A stretch of 6,956 nt of DNA from Tannerella sp. (GTDB lineage Bacteria; Bacteroidota; Bacteroidia; Bacteroidales; Tannerellaceae): NCBI GenBank assembly GCA_031261145.1, contig JAISJX010000141.1, positions 1-6,956 on the forward strand, given 5' to 3'. The notes beneath the pieces are model-generated. The model had not been told where the DNA came from. It worked only from the letters and a program-made list of their open reading frames with translations, and searched no databases. A program made the translations under genes and the position numbers. Below are positions 1 through 6,744 of the stretch, in pieces (positions within the stretch are counted from its first letter, which is position 1; every line of letters starts with the position of its first letter).

Positions 1-1
1 G

Positions 2-820
2 GTGCATACCCTCAATTCGCTTTGCAAAGAGATGGACGACCGCTATGAGTTGCTGACCAAAGCGCATGTGCGTAATATCAAGGAATATAATGAAAAGTTT
101 ATCACCCGCCAGTTGAACCCCGAAAAAGGACATAAATTTATGCCTTATATTGTGGTGGTTATCGACGAGTTTGGGGATCTGATTATGACGGCCGGCAAAG
201 AAATTGAAATGCCGATTGCCCGTATCGCGCAGAAAGCAAGGGCGGTAGGTATTCACATGATTATAGCGACACAACGTCCGTCCACGAATATTATCACGGG
301 TACGATTAAGGCTAATTTCCCCGTGCGTATAGCCTTCCGTGTGTCGTCGATGATTGACTCCCGTACGATTCTGGATTCGCCGGGCGCGAACCAGTTGATT
401 GGGCGGGGCGATTTATTGTATTCGCAGGGAAGCGAGATGACACGTGTGCAATGCGCTTTCGTCGATACGCCGGAAGTAGAAAATATCGCTTCATTTATCG
501 GAGAACAGGTGGGATATGAGACGGCTTTCAGGTTGCCCGAATATGTGCCTGATGGCGAGGGCGAAAAGGCGCCGGGCAGCGTGGATTTGTCGGATCGCGA
601 TCCGCTGTTTGACGAGGCGGCGCGTCTGATTGTGATTCAGCAGCAAGGCTCTACTTCGCTGATACAACGCAAATTCGCTATTGGTTATAACCGTGCGGGA
701 CGTTTGATGGATCAGTTGGAAGCGGCGGGAATTGTCGGCTCGTATGAGGGGAGTAAAGCGCGTCAGGTATTGGTTTTGGATGAATATTCACTGGAACAAA
801 TCTTAAATCGGTTGAAATAA
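2..820 (+). CDS. ftsK: DNA translocase FtsK, C-terminal part (5' end outside window)
   Basis: FtsK is the septum-anchored, ATP-driven double-stranded DNA pump that clears the chromosome terminus and activates XerCD recombination at dif. What is visible is the back half of the RecA-like motor plus the gamma domain. Numbering from the first visible codon, the Walker B strand VVVIDEFGDL lies at about 51-60, followed by IIATQRPS (87-94), the SRTILDSPGANQLIGRGDLL block (120-139) and a C-terminal winged helix (about 200-262) with IGYNRAGRLMDQLEAAGIVG. In E. coli the matching helix reads the KOPS sequence; its N and R residues correspond to N230 and R234 here, and E. coli Glu1303 is replaced by D237. 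The Walker A motif, the membrane domain and the true start lie upstream. The apparent GTG at base 2 is only the first in-frame codon, not the start. The stop overlaps the lolA start (TAATG), indicating translational coupling. Identity is near certain. Confidence 0.97.
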   Translation: MHTLNSLCKEMDDRYELLTKAHVRNIKEYNEKFITRQLNPEKGHKFMPYIVVVIDEFGDLIMTAGKEIEMPIARIAQKARAVGIHMIIATQRPSTNIITGTIKANFPVRIAFRVSSMIDSRTILDSPGANQLIGRGDLLYSQGSEMTRVQCAFVDTPEVENIASFIGEQVGYETAFRLPEYVPDGEGEKAPGSVDLSDRDPLFDEAARLIVIQQQGSTSLIQRKFAIGYNRAGRLMDQLEAAGIVGSYEGSKARQVLVLDEYSLEQILNRLK

Positions 821-1458
821 TGGGAAAAGCGATTCAACTACTGTTCTTCTGCTTCATCGCCACGGGCTGGGCAACGGCCCAAAAGGCTGAAAGCGTATTG
901 AATAAAGCATCTGCGGCTTACGAAAACTCGAATGGCCTCTCGGCGCTGTTTGCCGCAAATATCCAGTATGAGAAACAAGGCGTTTCGGAAAGTTTTGAAG
1001 GAACCATTGAGATGAAAGGCGATAAATTTGTGTTGAAAACGCCTGATACATACACCTGGTACGACGGTAAGACGCAATGGGCGTATGTGGTGCGTACGGA
1101 CGAGGTCAATATTTCAAATCCATCGGGCGACGAATTACAGTTCACGAATCCGATGATTCTGCTTCGCACGTATAAAAAAGGATTTAACCTCGCCTACATT
1201 GGGGAAAGCACGTCCGACAACGGGAAAATAGCGGACGACGTATTGCTTGCATCCAAAAGTAAAAATGATATTGAAAAGATTGAAATACAGATAGAAAAAA
1301 ACTCGTCGCTTCCGGTACGGCTGACGGTGACGATGAAGAACGGCCTCCGGAGCGTGATACGCATCAGTAAGATGAAGACAGGTGTTAATCAACCGGATGC
1401 TATGTTTGTTTTTAATCCGGCGGACTATCCGGACGCCGAAGAGGTGGATTTACGCTAA
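820..1458 (+). CDS. lolA: LolA-like periplasmic outer-membrane lipoprotein chaperone
   Basis: LolA takes mature lipoproteins from the LolCDE transporter at the inner membrane and carries them across the periplasm. The 212-aa product starts with a type I signal peptide: K3, a hydrophobic run IQLLFFCFIATGW, and a probable cleavage after ATA (18-20). The mature part shows the family's half-barrel pattern: GTIEMKGDKFVLKTPDTYTWYDGKTQWAY (61-89), a NISNP turn (97-101), ELQFTNP (105-111) and the ending FVFNPADYPDAEEVDLR (196-212), which I recognise from Bacteroidales LolA-like proteins. Length fits the family (about 200 aa). The ATG at 820 overlaps the ftsK stop by one base; with no other good start and an intact signal peptide from this codon, the start is secure. 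The ftsK-lolA-trxB order is, from memory, usual in Bacteroidales. LolB, the outer-membrane receptor of Proteobacteria, is generally absent from this phylum, so the delivery step is unclear. Confidence 0.9.
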   Translation: MGKAIQLLFFCFIATGWATAQKAESVLNKASAAYENSNGLSALFAANIQYEKQGVSESFEGTIEMKGDKFVLKTPDTYTWYDGKTQWAYVVRTDEVNISNPSGDELQFTNPMILLRTYKKGFNLAYIGESTSDNGKIADDVLLASKSKNDIEKIEIQIEKNSSLPVRLTVTMKNGLRSVIRISKMKTGVNQPDAMFVFNPADYPDAEEVDLR

Positions 1459-1481
1459 CAGTTTAATAAAAAAAAATAAAT

Positions 1482-2426
1482 ATGGAAAACGAAAAAGTAC
1501 GTTGTTTGATTATCGGTTCAGGGCCTGCGGGTTATACGGCGGCCATCTATGCTTCACGCGCCAATATTGCGCCCGTGTTATATGAAGGCTCTCAGCCCGG
1601 CGGGCAATTGACAACGACAACGGATGTAGAGAACTTTCCCGGTTACCCGTATGGCACTACCGGATCGGAAATGATGGAAGACTTGCGGAAACAGGCTGTC
1701 CGTTTTGGGGCGGATGTTCGCAAGGGCAGTGCAACGGCTGCGGATTTGTCGGAAAGCCCGTACAAGATAACGATTGATGGCGAGAAAGTTATCGAGACGA
1801 AAACATTGATTATCGCGACCGGCGCCACGGCCAAATACCTGGGATTGCCGGAAGAAGAAGAATATGCCGGAATGGGCATATCGGCTTGCGCGACATGCGA
1901 CGGATTTTTCTACCGTAATATGAAGGTAGCTGTTGTCGGAGGCGGTGATACAGCTTGCGAGGAAGCGCTTTACCTGTCAGGATTGGCGAAAAAGGTGTAT
2001 ATCATCGTCCGCAAACCGTTCCTGCGTGCTTCGAGAATTATGCAGGAGCGCGTGTTCAGCACGCCGAATATTGAGGTTCTGTTTGAGCATACTACCGTCG
2101 GTTTGTATGGCGAGATCGCAGTAGAAGGGGCGCTTTTAGTCAAACGGCAGGGCGGAGCGGACGAGGAAAAAGTGAATATAGCCATTGACGGCTTTTTCCT
2201 TGCGATAGGCCACACGCCTAATTCGGCTATTTTCAAGCCGTGGATCGAAACGGACGAAACGGGATATATTCTTACCAAACCGGGCACTACGTCCACGAAT
2301 CTGCCGGGAGTATTTGCCGCGGGCGATGTGGCAGACTTTGTTTACAAACAGGCGATTACAGCAGCCGGTAGCGGTTGTAAAGCTGCGATTGAGGCGGAAC
2401 GGTATCTTACGCGATTCAGAAAATAA
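1482..2426 (+). CDS. trxB: Thioredoxin-disulfide reductase (NADPH, FAD)
   Basis: This cytosolic flavoenzyme passes electrons from NADPH through FAD and a redox-active cysteine pair to thioredoxin. The 314-aa protein has the length and domain order of low-molecular-weight bacterial TrxB. An FAD-binding GSGPAGYTAAIYASRA lies at about 12-27, GGQLTTTTDVENFPG at 40-54, the active-site CATC at 136-139 and the NADPH-domain GGGDTACEEA at 153-162. Next come VRKPFLRAS (176-184), in the place of the 2'-phosphate-binding HRR..FRA of E. coli, and GVFAAGDVAD (276-285), which contacts FAD. All key residues are present and the frame is intact. The ATG follows an A-rich run (TTTAATAAAAAAAAATAAAT) rather than a Shine-Dalgarno sequence, as is typical of Bacteroidota. 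It starts 23 bp after lolA and ends 11 bp before the GDPD gene, so all probably share a transcript. Confidence 0.97.
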   Translation: MENEKVRCLIIGSGPAGYTAAIYASRANIAPVLYEGSQPGGQLTTTTDVENFPGYPYGTTGSEMMEDLRKQAVRFGADVRKGSATAADLSESPYKITIDGEKVIETKTLIIATGATAKYLGLPEEEEYAGMGISACATCDGFFYRNMKVAVVGGGDTACEEALYLSGLAKKVYIIVRKPFLRASRIMQERVFSTPNIEVLFEHTTVGLYGEIAVEGALLVKRQGGADEEKVNIAIDGFFLAIGHTPNSAIFKPWIETDETGYILTKPGTTSTNLPGVFAAGDVADFVYKQAITAAGSGCKAAIEAERYLTRFRK

Positions 2427-2437
2427 AACAGACGGAT

Positions 2438-3205
2438 ATGAAGAGCGTATTTTTGGGGTCGGTGGCAGGGTTGTTCTTCTGTTTGTCGGCGGTTGCGCAG
2501 GATAAAACGCAGGTGATAGCTCACAGGGGTTATTGGCAGTCAAAAGGTTCGGCGCAAAATTCGATAACGGCGTTGGAGAATGCGAACAGGATTCGGGTCT
2601 ATGGTTCGGAGTTTGACGTGCATCTGACGGCGGACGGCATACCGGTCATCTTTCATGATAACAAGATTAACGAGATTGAAATACAGGCGGTTCCATACTC
2701 AACTCTCAAAGATATGTCACTCCCTAACGGTGAGCGGATACCTACTCTGCGCGAATTTCTTGAGGCGGCCAAACATGCTGAAAATATACGCCTTATCTTT
2801 GAACTGAAACCACATGCCACGCCTGAAAGGAACAGGGAAGCAGCGCGTGTTTCGGTCGAATTGGTGAAAGAGAAAAAATTACAGCATCGTACGGAATATA
2901 TAACATTCAATCAGGATGCAGGCAATGAATTGATTCGCCTGGCGCCGGACGCGGATGTGTATTACCTGAACGGCGACTTGTCTCCCCAAGAGTTAAAAGA
3001 ATTGGGTTATGCGGGATTGGATTATCACTATAATGTGATGAAAGAACATCCGGACTGGTTTAAAGAAGCCAAAAAATTAGGCTTGGGCATCAATGTATGG
3101 ACTGTAAATGATACGACGCTGATGCGCACGATAAGCGATTCCGGCGCCGATTTCATCACAACAGATATTCCGAACGATGCATTGAACTATTTTTCAAATA
3201 AATAA
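2438..3205 (+). CDS. Secreted glycerophosphodiester phosphodiesterase (GDPD family)
   Basis: GDPD enzymes hydrolyse glycerophosphodiesters, products of phospholipid deacylation, to sn-glycerol 3-phosphate and an alcohol. The 255-aa protein begins with a signal peptide (MKSVFLGSVAGLFFCLSAVAQ, probable cleavage after A20) and no lipobox, so it is probably periplasmic and soluble. The TIM-barrel catalytic set is visible: H29-R30 in VIAHRGYW, E58 and D60 in SEFDVHLTADGIPVIFHD, H73, then E122 and K124 in FELKP, and NVWTVND (219-225) near the C terminus. By family knowledge E58, D60 and E122 bind the metal, and H29 and H73 act as acid and base. The usual PENT segment reads AQNS (39-42), which I recall from the Bacteroides subfamily, so activity is probably retained. 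The substrate headgroup cannot be told from sequence. It is the last gene of the ftsK-led run; its stop codon lies in the first arm of a hairpin-rich gap. Confidence 0.9.
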   Translation: MKSVFLGSVAGLFFCLSAVAQDKTQVIAHRGYWQSKGSAQNSITALENANRIRVYGSEFDVHLTADGIPVIFHDNKINEIEIQAVPYSTLKDMSLPNGERIPTLREFLEAAKHAENIRLIFELKPHATPERNREAARVSVELVKEKKLQHRTEYITFNQDAGNELIRLAPDADVYYLNGDLSPQELKELGYAGLDYHYNVMKEHPDWFKEAKKLGLGINVWTVNDTTLMRTISDSGADFITTDIPNDALNYFSNK

Positions 3206-3273
3206 GAAGCGTATTTTACACGTGTAAACGAAGGAATAAGTGTGTTTTTACGCTTATTAAAAAGGTTGATTGA
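3206..3273 (+). promoter_or_regulatory. Structured 68-bp gap: possible attenuator or degenerate promoter/operator before the hydrolase gene
   Basis: Three segments can pair in two exclusive ways. AATAAGTGT (3235-3243) pairs with ACGCTTATT (3250-3258) as a 9-bp stem with one G-U pair and a 6-nt GTTTTT loop. Alternatively TACGCTTATT (3249-3258) pairs over 10 bp with AATAA plus GCGTA (3201-3213, with a 3-nt bulge), an arm that includes the GDPD stop codon. No U-run follows either hairpin, so a simple terminator is unlikely. Read as DNA, TAAGTGTG (3237-3244) differs by one base from the Bacteroidales -7 box TAnnTTTG and lies 18 bp after TTTA (3215-3218), a one-mismatch -33 box. Both readings are inferences. 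Confidence 0.35.
3215..3228. promoter_or_regulatory. Perfect 14-bp palindrome TTTACACGTGTAAA, possible operator
   Basis: The site reads the same on both strands over all 14 bases. It lies 46 bp before the hydrolase start and overlaps the weak -33-like element TTTA (3215-3218). A dimeric repressor bound here could block transcription of the hydrolase-nusG pair. In RNA it would be a 7-bp stem with no loop, so only part could form; a protein-binding DNA site is the likelier reading. No regulator gene in the window obviously matches it. Confidence 0.4.
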
Positions 3274-4767
3274 ATGAGAGGATTGAAAGTTTTTTGGTGT
3301 TTAGTATCGTTTTTGACAGTAGGAGAGGTTGTTGCAGCCGATAATGATTATCCGAAACAGGAAATCAGGGCTGTGTGGCTGACCACGATTTACGGATTGG
3401 ATTGGCCTGCGCGTTCGGCGATGGACGAATCCGGCTGGGCGCGTCAGCGACAGGATTTGTGCGATATGCTGAATCGTCTGAAAGAGGCGAATTTCAATAC
3501 GGTCTTTGTACAGTCGCGCCTGCGGGGAGATGTGATTTTCCAGTCGGACATCGAACCGGTATCCAGAATTTTTACGGGAGAATACGGTCTGTATCCGGAT
3601 TATGACCCGTTGGCGTTTGTGATCGAAGAATGCCATAAGCGGGGTATGGAATGCCATGCTTTTTTTGTTACGTTTCCGGTCGGTTCGCTGAAAGTGGTTG
3701 AGGAACAGGGGGGATATTCGGTAGTCAGACGCCGTCCGTCGCTCTGTGTGCAATATAAAAATGAATGGTATCTGGATCCGGGGTTGCCCGGAACGTCCGA
3801 TTATATCCTTTCGTTGGTACAGGAAATCGTGTCGAATTACGATGTGGACGGGATTCAGTTTGATTATATCCGTTATCCGGAGGGAGCGCGGTATTTCCCT
3901 GATCAAGACTCCTATTCGCACTATGGAAACGGGAGAAACATCGAGGATTGGCGGCGTGAAAATATCAACCGTTTGATATCGCGTATCCATGACTGGGTGA
4001 AAGAGGAAAAGCCCTGGGTACAGGTAAGTAGCTCGCCGCTGGGTAAATACAGCAAAATTCCACAGAATCCGAATGCCGGATGGACGGCTTACGACGATGT
4101 CTATCAAGACCCGCAAGCATGGTTGAGGGCGGGCAAGCATGATATGATTGTGCCGATGATGTATTACCGGCAGAATGATTTTTATCCGTTTGTTACGAAC
4201 TGGGTGGAGCATGTCAACCGGCGGAATATGGTGATGGGGCTGGGCGCTTACCGGCTGAATAAGAGCGAGGGCGATTGGCCCTTGTCGGAAATCAAGGATC
4301 AAATCATCTACGGACGCCAACAGGGTGTGAACGGTTGCGCTTTTTTCCGTACCCAGTTTGTGCTGAAAAACGAAAAAGGGTTGTATGACGAGTTGAAAAA
4401 CAACCTGTTCAAATATCCGGCGCAACTGCCGCCACTGACGTGGATGAGCGATACGGAGGCGCCGCCGAAAGCTCCGAAGGAAATCGTGGTCGAACATGAG
4501 AAAGGCCGTCTGAGACTGTCGTGGAAAGCCGATCCTAAGGATGGCGATTGTACTTATACGGTTTATTATTCGCCGGTTGATTCAATCCGCCTGGATAGGG
4601 CGCAGTCCATTTTAGCGACCGGAATACGGAAAACGGAAGTGTCGCTACCCATCAGCGCCGATGCGGAAAAAGGGTATCTGTTTAGCGTGACGGTTTCCAA
4701 CCGTTACCGTATTGAGAGCCGTCCGTCTTATGAAACGTATTATTACCTGACTGAGTATGAGAAATAA
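3274..4767 (+). CDS. Secreted GHL10 (DUF187, DigH-like) glycoside hydrolase with C-terminal beta-sandwich-like domain
   Basis: This is a family 10-like glycosyl hydrolase (GHL10/DUF187), a TIM-barrel group that includes E. coli DigH (YddW), which cuts peptidoglycan glycan strands lacking stem peptides. The 497-aa protein has a signal peptide (about 1-21, MRGLKVFWCLVSFLTVGEVVA, no lipobox). It continues with the family opening EIRAVWLTTIYGLDWPA (30-46), NFNTVFVQSRLRGD (73-86), WYLDPG (165-170), VDGIQFDYIRYPEG (191-204), SSSPLGKY (252-259), the HDMIVPMMYYRQ strand (289-300) and GVNGCAFFR (351-359). Acidic residues such as D168, D192 and D197 are active-site candidates, but the catalytic pair is not assigned here. 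From about 402 to 490 the pattern (RLRLSWKAD, YTVYYS, YLFSVTVSNRY) resembles a fibronectin type III-like beta sandwich, probably for binding or spacing. Unlike DigH it is not lipidated. Peptidoglycan as substrate is a family-based guess; other glycans remain possible. The nusG-like gene follows after 13 bp. Confidence 0.88.
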   Translation: MRGLKVFWCLVSFLTVGEVVAADNDYPKQEIRAVWLTTIYGLDWPARSAMDESGWARQRQDLCDMLNRLKEANFNTVFVQSRLRGDVIFQSDIEPVSRIFTGEYGLYPDYDPLAFVIEECHKRGMECHAFFVTFPVGSLKVVEEQGGYSVVRRRPSLCVQYKNEWYLDPGLPGTSDYILSLVQEIVSNYDVDGIQFDYIRYPEGARYFPDQDSYSHYGNGRNIEDWRRENINRLISRIHDWVKEEKPWVQVSSSPLGKYSKIPQNPNAGWTAYDDVYQDPQAWLRAGKHDMIVPMMYYRQNDFYPFVTNWVEHVNRRNMVMGLGAYRLNKSEGDWPLSEIKDQIIYGRQQGVNGCAFFRTQFVLKNEKGLYDELKNNLFKYPAQLPPLTWMSDTEAPPKAPKEIVVEHEKGRLRLSWKADPKDGDCTYTVYYSPVDSIRLDRAQSILATGIRKTEVSLPISADAEKGYLFSVTVSNRYRIESRPSYETYYYLTEYEK

Positions 4768-4780
4768 ACAGCGATAACGG

Positions 4781-5272
4781 ATGGAAAAAACGACGAAAAA
4801 CTGGTATGTTTTATACGTGTCGCCTCGCTCGGAAAAGAAAGTGAAAGAGCGCTTGGAGACGATGGGGGTCGAATGTTACCTGCCGTTGCACAGTTCGCCG
4901 TCCGTCTGGTCGGATCGTGTGAAAATGGTTGATAAACCGTTGTTTACATCGTATATTTTCGTCTGTTGTAAGGAGCCGGAATTGTATCCGTTAATTTATG
5001 TGTACGGTATCATCCGCATCATTTATTTTTGCGATAAACCGGCCGTTATCCGCCAGTGGGAGATCGATGCTATCCATGATTTTCTGGAACAGGCCATGCA
5101 CCGCTCGCTTTGCGTGGGCGATGAAGTTGAAATTTTAAGCGGAGCGATGAAGCGCGTTTCGGGTAAAGTGCAGCGAATCAAGAAAAAATATTTAGTGTTA
5201 TATATTGAACAATTGGGCGCTACGGTGGCTGTCAATTTGGATAATGTGGCGTGGACCGATCGAATCAGATAA
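4781..5272 (+). CDS. Specialised NusG paralogue, UpxY-like transcription antiterminator
   Basis: NusG-family proteins bind the RNA polymerase clamp helices; UpxY members in Bacteroides let polymerase read through the leader of a polysaccharide operon. The 163-aa protein has an N-terminal NGN domain: WYVLYVSPRSEKKVKERLETMGVECYLPL (8-36), WSDRVKMVDKPLFTSYIFV (43-61), YPLIYVYGIIRIIYF (69-83), AVIRQWEIDAI (88-98). A KOW-type module follows at about 112-160 (VGDEVEILSGAMKRVSGKVQRI...VAVNLDNVAW). The size and the W-Y-LY/EKKV/YLPL/WSDR/SYIFV pattern match UpxY-type proteins rather than housekeeping NusG. The ATG is preceded by no Shine-Dalgarno sequence. It lies 13 bp after the hydrolase gene, so it probably shares that transcript. 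That is unusual: UpxY genes normally head their own operon, and no polysaccharide genes follow here. The target is unknown. A LoaP- or RfaH-like role elsewhere is possible. Confidence 0.85.
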   Translation: MEKTTKNWYVLYVSPRSEKKVKERLETMGVECYLPLHSSPSVWSDRVKMVDKPLFTSYIFVCCKEPELYPLIYVYGIIRIIYFCDKPAVIRQWEIDAIHDFLEQAMHRSLCVGDEVEILSGAMKRVSGKVQRIKKKYLVLYIEQLGATVAVNLDNVAWTDRIR

Positions 5273-5299
5273 AGGGAATGAGGTGTTATTTGCCTTTTT
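5271..5299 (+). terminator. Candidate intrinsic terminator after the NusG-paralogue gene
   Basis: AAAGGGAAT (5271-5279) pairs with ATTT-G-CCTTT (5288-5297): nine base pairs including one G-U, with one bulged G at 5292 and an 8-nt loop. The 3' arm runs into a T tract (5295-5299). The stem is short and AT-rich, and it overlaps the last two bases of the stop codon, so strength is uncertain. Its position between the nusG-like gene and a promoter-like sequence for dgt fits a transcription-unit boundary. Confidence 0.4.
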
Positions 5300-5322
5300 G
5301 TGATACGATTTTCGCCGATATA

Positions 5323-5354
5323 CTTGTGAAACAGAAAATTTTCAGTTAAGTTTG
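5323..5354 (+). promoter_or_regulatory. Bacteroidales sigma-ABfr type promoter for dgt
   Basis: TAAGTTTG (5347-5354) is an exact match to the Bacteroidales -7 consensus TAnnTTTG. CTTG (5323-5326), 20 bp upstream, matches the -33 element TTTG at three of four bases, with spacing close to the usual one. The predicted start would be near 5360, giving a 5' leader of about 20 nt containing the A-run AATTAAAAAAAG just before the dgt ATG. A short palindrome, GAAAATTTTC (5334-5343), falls in the spacer. Confidence 0.6.
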
Positions 5355-5380
5355 CGTAGTGAATTAAAAAAAGTACAGTT

Positions 5381-6703
5381 ATGGACTGGAAACAATTACT
5401 TTCCGGAAAACGGTTGGGTATCGAGGCATATCATGAACGGAAGCATGAACGGACTAATTTTCAGCGCGATTACGATCGCCTGATTTTTTCTTCGCCTTTT
5501 CGCCGGTTACAGAACAAGACTCAGGTATTTCCTCTGCCGGGTAGCGTCTTTGTGCATAACCGTTTGACACATAGTTTGGAAGTGTCCTGCGTGGGGCGTT
5601 CGTTAGGGAATAATGTGACCGCTGGGCTGATGCAGAAATATAAGGATGAGGAGATTGGCTTTTCGGAGATCGATTCGATTGTCTCGGCAGCTTGTCTGGC
5701 GCACGATATGGGGAATCCGCCGTTCGGTCATTCGGGTGAACGGGCTATTACCGCGTATTTTATGGAAGGAAACGGGACGCGGCTCGAAGCTGCCGTGCGC
5801 GACGAAGGTAACCGCTGGGAAGATTTTGCTCATTTCGAGGGAAATGCGAACGCCATGCGCCTGCTGACACATCAGTTTGTCGGTCGGAGGAATGGCGGTT
5901 TTGCTCTGACTTACAGCACGCTTGCATCGATTGTCAAGTATCCTTTCGCTTCGACATTTGCAACTAAAGGCAAATTCGGCTTTTTCCAGACGGAAGAAGA
6001 GACGTATCTCCGGATTGCCAATGAGTTAGGTATTCATAAGACGGATTCGGAAAAGGATATTTATGCCCGTTATCCGTTGGTCTTTTTAGTCGAGGCGGCG
6101 GACGATATCTGTTATCAGATCATGGATATTGAAGATGCTCATAAGTTGCGTATTCTGACGAGCGAGGAAACGATGGGTCTCCTGCTTTATTTCTTTGAAG
6201 GACAGCGCCTGGAAAGTATAAAAAAGACGATGAGGATGGTGGACGACGTCAACGAACAAATCGCTTATCTGCGTTCCTGCATCATCGGTTTGTTAGTGGA
6301 CGAATGTACGCACGTTTTTCTGGAAAACGAAGAGGCTTTTTTAAACGGGACTTACGATAAACCGTTGATTGACGGCATCAGCGAGCTGGCAAAGAAGGCT
6401 TACCGGAATTGTTCGACAGTGGCTTACAAGAAGATTTACATATCCAATGAAGTGTTGGACATAGAGCTGGCCGGTTATCATATTTTCAGTTCCCTGATTG
6501 ACACCTTGATTGAGGCCGTGATGAATCCGTCGCAAGCATACAGTAAATTGCTGCTGCACCGTGTGCCGGAACAGTACGATATTAAGGCCACAACGACGTA
6601 TGGAAAAATTCAATGCGTACTCGATTATATCTCAGGCATGACAGATGTGTATGCACTGGATTTATACCGCAAGATTACGGGAATGAGCCTGCCGGCAGTC
6701 TGA
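5381..6703 (+). CDS. dgt: dGTP triphosphohydrolase (dGTPase), HD superfamily
   Basis: Dgt hydrolyses dGTP, and in many homologues other dNTPs, to deoxynucleoside and tripolyphosphate, trimming the dNTP pool in the cytosol. The 440-aa protein opens with the family block FQRDYDRLIFSSPFRRLQNKTQVFPLP (27-53) and VHNRLTHSLEVSCVGRSLG (58-76). The HD metal site is complete: H64 in RLTHS, H108-D109 in CLAHDMGNPPFGHSGE, and D241 in VEAADDICYQIMDIEDA. H115 in FGHSGE and the FEGNANAMRLLT block (152-163) are also typical. It is shorter than the 505-aa E. coli enzyme but in line with what I recall of Bacteroidota homologues, and nothing appears missing. The start is supported by the A-rich upstream run and the conserved N terminus. 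It has its own promoter-like sequence and a terminator-like hairpin on each side, so it is probably transcribed alone. Confidence 0.95.
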   Translation: MDWKQLLSGKRLGIEAYHERKHERTNFQRDYDRLIFSSPFRRLQNKTQVFPLPGSVFVHNRLTHSLEVSCVGRSLGNNVTAGLMQKYKDEEIGFSEIDSIVSAACLAHDMGNPPFGHSGERAITAYFMEGNGTRLEAAVRDEGNRWEDFAHFEGNANAMRLLTHQFVGRRNGGFALTYSTLASIVKYPFASTFATKGKFGFFQTEEETYLRIANELGIHKTDSEKDIYARYPLVFLVEAADDICYQIMDIEDAHKLRILTSEETMGLLLYFFEGQRLESIKKTMRMVDDVNEQIAYLRSCIIGLLVDECTHVFLENEEAFLNGTYDKPLIDGISELAKKAYRNCSTVAYKKIYISNEVLDIELAGYHIFSSLIDTLIEAVMNPSQAYSKLLLHRVPEQYDIKATTTYGKIQCVLDYISGMTDVYALDLYRKITGMSLPAV

Positions 6704-6744
6704 AATAGTTAGCCATTCTTTTGCCGGATGCAGATTTTATGGAT

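Noticed and set aside
1382..1585. A 67-codon plus-strand frame spanning the lolA-trxB junction
   Set aside because: It overlaps the conserved C terminus of LolA and the FAD-binding N terminus of TrxB in another frame and has no recognisable features.
3301..4497. A 398-codon open frame on the minus strand
   Set aside because: It lies wholly inside the GHL10 hydrolase gene, whose plus-strand product has clear family motifs. The minus-strand translation is rich in His, Arg and Ile with no recognisable domain, as expected for an antisense shadow.
5334..5343. Palindrome GAAAATTTTC upstream of dgt as an operator
   Set aside because: Ten AT-rich bases are expected often by chance; kept only as a remark on the promoter.
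5432..5452. Direct repeat CATGAACGG, two copies 12 bp apart
   Set aside because: It lies inside dgt and encodes HER-KHER in the variable N-terminal stretch; two short copies are not evidence of a repeat element.
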